A stretch of DNA of 64,000 nt from Lindgomyces ingoldianus (taxonomy: Eukaryota; Ascomycota; Dothideomycetes; Pleosporales; Lindgomycetaceae). Position numbers and translations under genes: made by a program. Within the stretch, counting starts at the first letter, position 1. Every line of letters starts with the position of its first letter. The notes under the pieces were generated by a model. The model did not search any database, had not been told where the DNA came from, and saw only the letters and a program-made list of their open reading frames with translations. The DNA lies in NCBI RefSeq assembly GCF_010093535.1, contig NW_022985186.1, positions 652,254 through 716,253 on the forward strand, given 5' to 3'. Shown in pieces: positions 59,702 to 64,000 of the stretch.

Positions 59702-61462
59702 ATGCCGAGACATCAATTTGAGCCGTTGTTCGAGGATCTCGAGGGAGTGGTCTTAGTGGTACCTGCCATTTCAACACTGTGTCCAGATTGGCCGCTTGGC
59801 ATCAATCCACACCTCGAGTCCATACAGGAGGAATTCTTCAATTGGGTGAATCAGTAAGAACTCCCACCCCTCGTTTCGCCCGCCTCGTTCTCTTGAGGGT
59901 TAAGAAAGATGTAATATCTAACTATTTCCGTTCTTACAGTTGGTTCAAGGAGGAGAGAATTCGGAAGAAAATCGCTGAACTGAATGCACCGGGTTTCGCT
60001 GCCATGAACTATCCCGGTGCAGCCAGGGAACAGCTACTTACGATGGCTAAATTAATCGCTTGGGTATAATGCTCACAACACCCATTCCTTAAAGATCGAA
60101 ATGGCTGGCATAACTAGTACTTTCCTTGGGATGATGGTATTCCGTGTCTTTCTTTCATAGAGGAGGTAGACTAATTAGGACAGCTATCGACGATGGGTCA
60201 TTATACCACATGCCCGAAGCTATTATGCGTTACCGTGACGAGACGATTGCTTTAGTGGAGCAAAGTCTTTCATGGAACCATGAACCACAAGAAAAGCCCC
60301 ACCCCAATCCAGCCATCCAAAGCTTCTGGGACCTGGGTGTTGATATCCGCGCAAGAGGCACGCATGGTGCGTTTCCCTATTTCCTATTATATATTGGAGC
60401 AAGTAGCATCTACTAACTTCGGCGGTACTCTAGAAGCCAATGAGCAGTTCAGATGGGCTCAGTGCGCTTTCATTACGTCCAGTGTTCAGGGCCAGGTGGA
60501 TCGAGAGCTTACTGAACCTGTTCTTGTTGAGCAATATCTCACACGCCGGGAGAAGAATATTGCTGTCTTCCCTCTCCTTTCGCTGATATAGTGAGTTCTG
60601 GTATCACAAGACAGGGTCCTTACCTGCTGACGACGCCTCAAGCTACAATTACCAGTTGGCGATCCCCCAGGAATTTTCATTCAAGGAGAACAAGCATATG
60701 AACCTAATGTGGAGGCTTTTAGCCCGGATGGGGATCATGTACGTTTTTGAAACTGCTTTGAAATACGGAGTGCTGAAGTACCTGATTGCACAGAAGTAAT
60801 GATATGCTTTCCCTCCGGCGAGAAATTGTAAGCTCTGAACGTCGCCCTCTTTTGCATCGTGGTTCCATAACTTCGCTTTTAGATGCACGGCCAGTTCGAA
60901 AGTCTCATTCCACTACTCATGTACCACAATAACCTCCAGGCTCAAGAAGCCATGGCCATCGCAGGAGACATGCTGCATGAATGCTATATCAAATTCAATG
61001 AGGTAGAAGTAGAGCTATACAAGGAGATTCCAGTAGACTTCCAAACGACGATGAACCGTTACGTGAAAGCATGTAAAGACTTGATTGTATGCAATCTGCA
61101 TTGGAGGTAAGGAGACTAATTCCGTCCCAAAGCAAGAATTGCGAGAGATTGATATGTTTCAATATAGTTACGGTCTCAAGCGATATATTGACGAGGGCAT
61201 GTTACAGCCTGACGGAAGGGTCGTTTTTCCAATCAGGTTACCACCAAAAATCGCCGACGTCAAAAATAGAAATAGTGTAGTTAGCGCGGAACGCAAAACT
61301 ACGATGGGCCACAAAGAAAGCAAACGTAGAACGACGTTGCAAAAATTCACATTTGGATGGTCTTCGGTTATCCGCAGGGCCATCGTTCCTATTGGCTTGG
61401 GAATAGTAGCGATGTTTGCAAAAGAGGCAATATCGATGCTCCGTCGCCCTAGCAGATGTTAA
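59702..61462 (+). CDS. Class I terpene cyclase (sesquiterpene-synthase type), eight exons, one local frame problem
   Basis: Exons 59702-59853, 59940-60063, 60118-60136 with 60163-60366, 60434-60590, 60643-60738, 60794-60827, 60883-61106 and 61168-61462. Introns of 52-86 nt are canonical GT-AG and keep phase. In order: AWYFPWDD (first Asp-rich motif region), MRYRDETIALVEQSLSW, VEQYLTRREKNIAVFPLLSL, then SNDMLSLRRE with the complete metal-binding NDxxSxxxE triad, SLIPLLMYHNNLQAQEAM, and WSYGLKRYI (RY pair). The enzyme would ionise and cyclise a prenyl diphosphate, probably farnesyl diphosphate. The frame must change between 60137 and 60162, so that Asp-rich motif reads DDG instead of DDxxD/E; this may be a decayed intron or a lesion. 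If 26 nt are skipped the product is 434 residues, with an unusual C-terminal hydrophobic helix. No tailoring gene lies nearby. Confidence 0.78.
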
Positions 61463-61705
61463 ATGACTGAGATAGGGCGGGAATCTCTCCCTCATTAACA
61501 AATAAATAATTTTGAAAAGTCTTAAACGTCCACATTAATGTGTCATTCATATCATAGTCTTCGTCGCAACTTTTAGAGGCTTGTGCCGTCTCTCTTAGGA
61601 AGACATGCGTCTTGTGAAGGGGTTTAGTTCGTCCATGCATGCTTAATTGTGTAAGTTAAAAAATAGATTGGTTACAACAACTATAAATATAATTAGAATT
61701 TTATA
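61463..61705. other. 3' flank of the terpene cyclase
   Basis: Short non-coding stretch before a fold-back element. No feature recognised. Confidence 0.35.
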
Positions 61706-61715
61706 ATGTACACAA

Positions 61716-63069
61716 TGTAACGGCGCAGGCAAGACAATGGGTCCGAATGCGGTATGAATCCACTCAGAGGCATATAGGAGTGCGTGGGGACTCAGAGACC
61801 TGGGAATACCAATGACACCTATAGGCCTTGTACGTAGGATATCAGAAAACTACTGAGCTAGCTACAGGGCGAGGTGCGACTAAATACATGAAGGAATAGG
61901 GGTACAGCAGGGGTCGGGGCCAGGTCGGGGTCGGGGCCGATACGGGGGCCTTCCGGAGGTTCCGGGCGACCTGAGATGGAACGAGAATTGTTACACTACC
62001 CCCCCCTCTGTAGACTGATAGTCCCTATTAGTAGTAATTATAGTACAAAGTATCGCTGTTATGTCCTCTGCCTTCTTCAACCGAACTAGTCTGATTCAGC
62101 TAGGTGTCCTTGCCAAGTATTCCTTCGCACTGCCAGCGGTGTCCTCCAAACCAAACGCCATGCGTGCGCGCCTGCTCTGATAGTGATCTGTAGATGTCCA
62201 GCCTGTCACTAATTAAAACTTGCCATTTGTTCCTAGCTATCTGTACAGTTATTAATCTTAGGCGTGCGTTTAGTAAGGTAGCATTAGGTATTGTTAGGGG
62301 TGCCTTAAAGGTCCCTTGCTATAGGGTAGCAGTGGTGATTTAAGGCATTATTAGGGGTGATTTAGTAGTCGATCGAGGTCTATTGGGACATGTTGCTATG
62401 CATCGACTCTGAATCGGGTGGGGTATGGCTTGGCTAGAGCGTATTTGACTCTAGGGTCAGGGGTTAGTAGTTAAAAGTTAGGCATTAGCGGTTGTCTCTA
62501 ATCCTAATAGGTTATTAGTAGTCTCTAAGTTTCTACCTTAGCGCATTTTTTGCAACTTTTCTGAAGGCAATCCTAATTGCATGGGGATAGAAAGTTCTAA
62601 ACCTAAAGGCTTTAGTTAACTAGAGGTTGATGGGATCTAGTCTATAGACTAAGTAATTTAATGTAACAGTGTGGAGGATTGCAACCTAAACTAAATCAGA
62701 CGCGTCTTAGGCTTAGACGTAGTTAAACAGACAATTAATGCAATATTGTAACAAGGCTGTTACTAGCAAAAGCAAGTTTTCTAATATAATGTAACAGCGC
62801 AGGCAAGACAATGGGTCTGAATGCGGTATAAATCTACTCAGAGGCATATGGGAGTGCGTGGGGACTTAGAGACCTGGGAATACTAATGACACCTATAGGC
62901 CTTGTACGTAGGATATTAGAAAACTACCGAGCTAGCTACGGGGCAAGGTGCGACTAAATACATGAAGGAATAGGGGTACAGCAGGGGTCGGGGCCAGGTC
63001 GGGGTCGGGGCCGATACGGGGGCCTTCCGGAGGTTCCGGGCGACCTGAGATGGAACGAGAATCGTTACA
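61716..63069 (-). mobile_element. Complete non-autonomous LTR element, 1,354 bp, TSD CACAA
   Basis: The LTRs are 61716-61995 and 62790-63069, 280 bp each (TGTAACGGCGCAGGC to GAATTGTTACA or GAATCGTTACA). CACAA flanks it at 61711-61715 and 63070-63074. CTACCCCCCCCTC just inside the left LTR is the complement of a polypurine tract, so it reads on the minus strand. The 794-bp internal region has no gag or pol. It is much less mutated than its relative at 16972-19863, whose internal region is longer, suggesting this is a shorter derivative. Confidence 0.87.
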
Positions 63070-63292
63070 CACAACAGGTAAGTTGCTTACACACCTATGT
63101 TGCTTACTTTTACTAAGACTACACTAAACTACTTTTTTTATATTAATATATTTCTAATAACGCTACTTAAATATGTTAAAAGAATCTTAATATACCTTAC
63201 ACTTTAAGCTTTTAAATAAAATATAATACTTTTTAAGTAATATACTACAGCTATGTATAAAGTCTTTTAAAAGATAATAAATAACTAACATA

Positions 63293-63444
63293 TGTAAGGC
63301 CGGGATAGCGCTTACGTGTAAGGCCGAGATGGTGCTTACGTGCGACGGGTATATATACTATTCTGTACGCAATAATTAACGTTGGTTGATTATTCGCACC
63401 TTTTTGGTTGTATTGGCGTAGTGGTACAGAGCTCCGTTCTTACA
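63293..63444 (+). mobile_element. Solo LTR of the miniature LTR family, 152 bp, TSD ACATA
   Basis: It starts TGTAAGGCCGGGATAGCGC and ends GTTCTTACA; ACATA at 63288-63292 and 63445-63449. The first 24 bp occur twice in a row (TGTAAGGCCGxGATxGxGCTTACG), absent in the 54602 element. Confidence 0.87.
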
Positions 63445-64000
63445 ACATACTAGACTACTTTTATAAGCTTATTCTATAGCTAACTTATAATAGCTAAATA
63501 ATAATAAAAAATAAGTAATTATTAAGCATATACTTAAGCTATATATATAAGAATTTTTTTCTTAGCTTACAGCTATTGCTAATATAGCTAATTCTTTACA
63601 TTCTAAGTATAATCTAGGCTATGTTAGTATAAACTAGCTTAGTATGTTTATATAGTATTACCTAAAGCTTAAAGTAAAGTTTAAGTATAACTATAACTAT
63701 AAAACAGCTTTTTATAAATTTTTTAAATTAATTTAAAGCTAAGTATAGCATTTAAGATAATAATATATATAACTTTAATAAAATAAGCTTTATAGTAAGC
63801 TAGATATTTACTAACTATACTTATACTTAAAACGTTACTTTAAGCTTTAAATAACACTTTATAAAAATACTAGGCTAGTTTATGCTAATATAGCCTAGAT
63901 TATACTTAGCGTGTAAAGAATTAGCTATATTAGCTATAGCTACTAGCTAAAAAGAAAATTCTTATATATATAGCTTAAGTATATGCTTAATAATTACTTA

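Larger units (their letters stand above)
61706..64000 (+). mobile_element. Fold-back Fot1-like element, interrupted twice, running past the window
   Basis: The first ten bases (61706-61715, ATGTACACAA after TA) continue at 63075 with CAGGTAAGTTGCTTACACAC, the family's terminal sequence. The left arm ends near 63690 and the inverted right arm starts near 63825 (ACTATACTTATACTTAAAAC), the same junction as 15527 and 18008. It is interrupted by the LTR element 61716-63069 and the solo LTR 63293-63444. The right terminus lies outside the window. Confidence 0.65.

Overview
This window looks like a filamentous ascomycete (Pezizomycotina) chromosome, probably a subtelomeric or other accessory region. 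The reasons are short GT-AG introns of 45-90 nt with CTAAC/CTGAC-like branch sites, a HET-domain gene, a WD40-type NLR, a fungal terpene cyclase, and long AT-rich stretches where transposon reading frames survive except for transition-type stops (CAA/CAG/CGA to TAA/TAG/TGA, TGG to TAG). That last pattern is the footprint of repeat-induced point mutation (RIP). Species cannot be assigned from the sequence alone.

Layout. (1) 1-8,360 is a gene island: a RIP-dead Tc1/mariner fragment abutting the 3' part of an NLR with 18 WD40 repeats (859-4002), then a HET-ankyrin gene on the minus strand (5298-7923, one intron). (2) 8,361-31,494 is AT-rich: solo LTRs, tandem repeats, a 1,132-bp Fot1/pogo-like deletion element, fold-back Fot1-like derivatives, a non-autonomous LTR element, and two gypsy elements nested one inside the other. 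(3) 31,495-39,510 holds one ancestral glycine-rich-domain (GRDP-like) gene broken into a 5' part (32073-34049) and a 3' part (38128-39509) by a hAT-like insertion of about 4 kb that itself carries the second 1,132-bp element. (4) 40,400-56,035 is a second nest: two longer Fot1-like elements, solo LTRs, a third gypsy, a Copia element, and a 551-bp miniature LTR element inside the Copia. (5) 56,036-58,645 holds solo LTRs and two 21-bp minisatellites. (6) 58,646-61,705 is a second small gene island with a class I terpene cyclase (59702-61462, eight exons, one local frame problem). (7) 61,706-64,000 is a fold-back element, cut by a complete non-autonomous LTR element and a solo LTR and running off the window.

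The genes do not form a pathway. HET and NLR genes are typical of fungal non-self recognition loci, and the terpene cyclase stands alone with no visible tailoring enzymes. The main story is the layered insertion history, which can be read base by base because nearly every insertion keeps its target-site duplication (TSD), even where the coding content has been destroyed.
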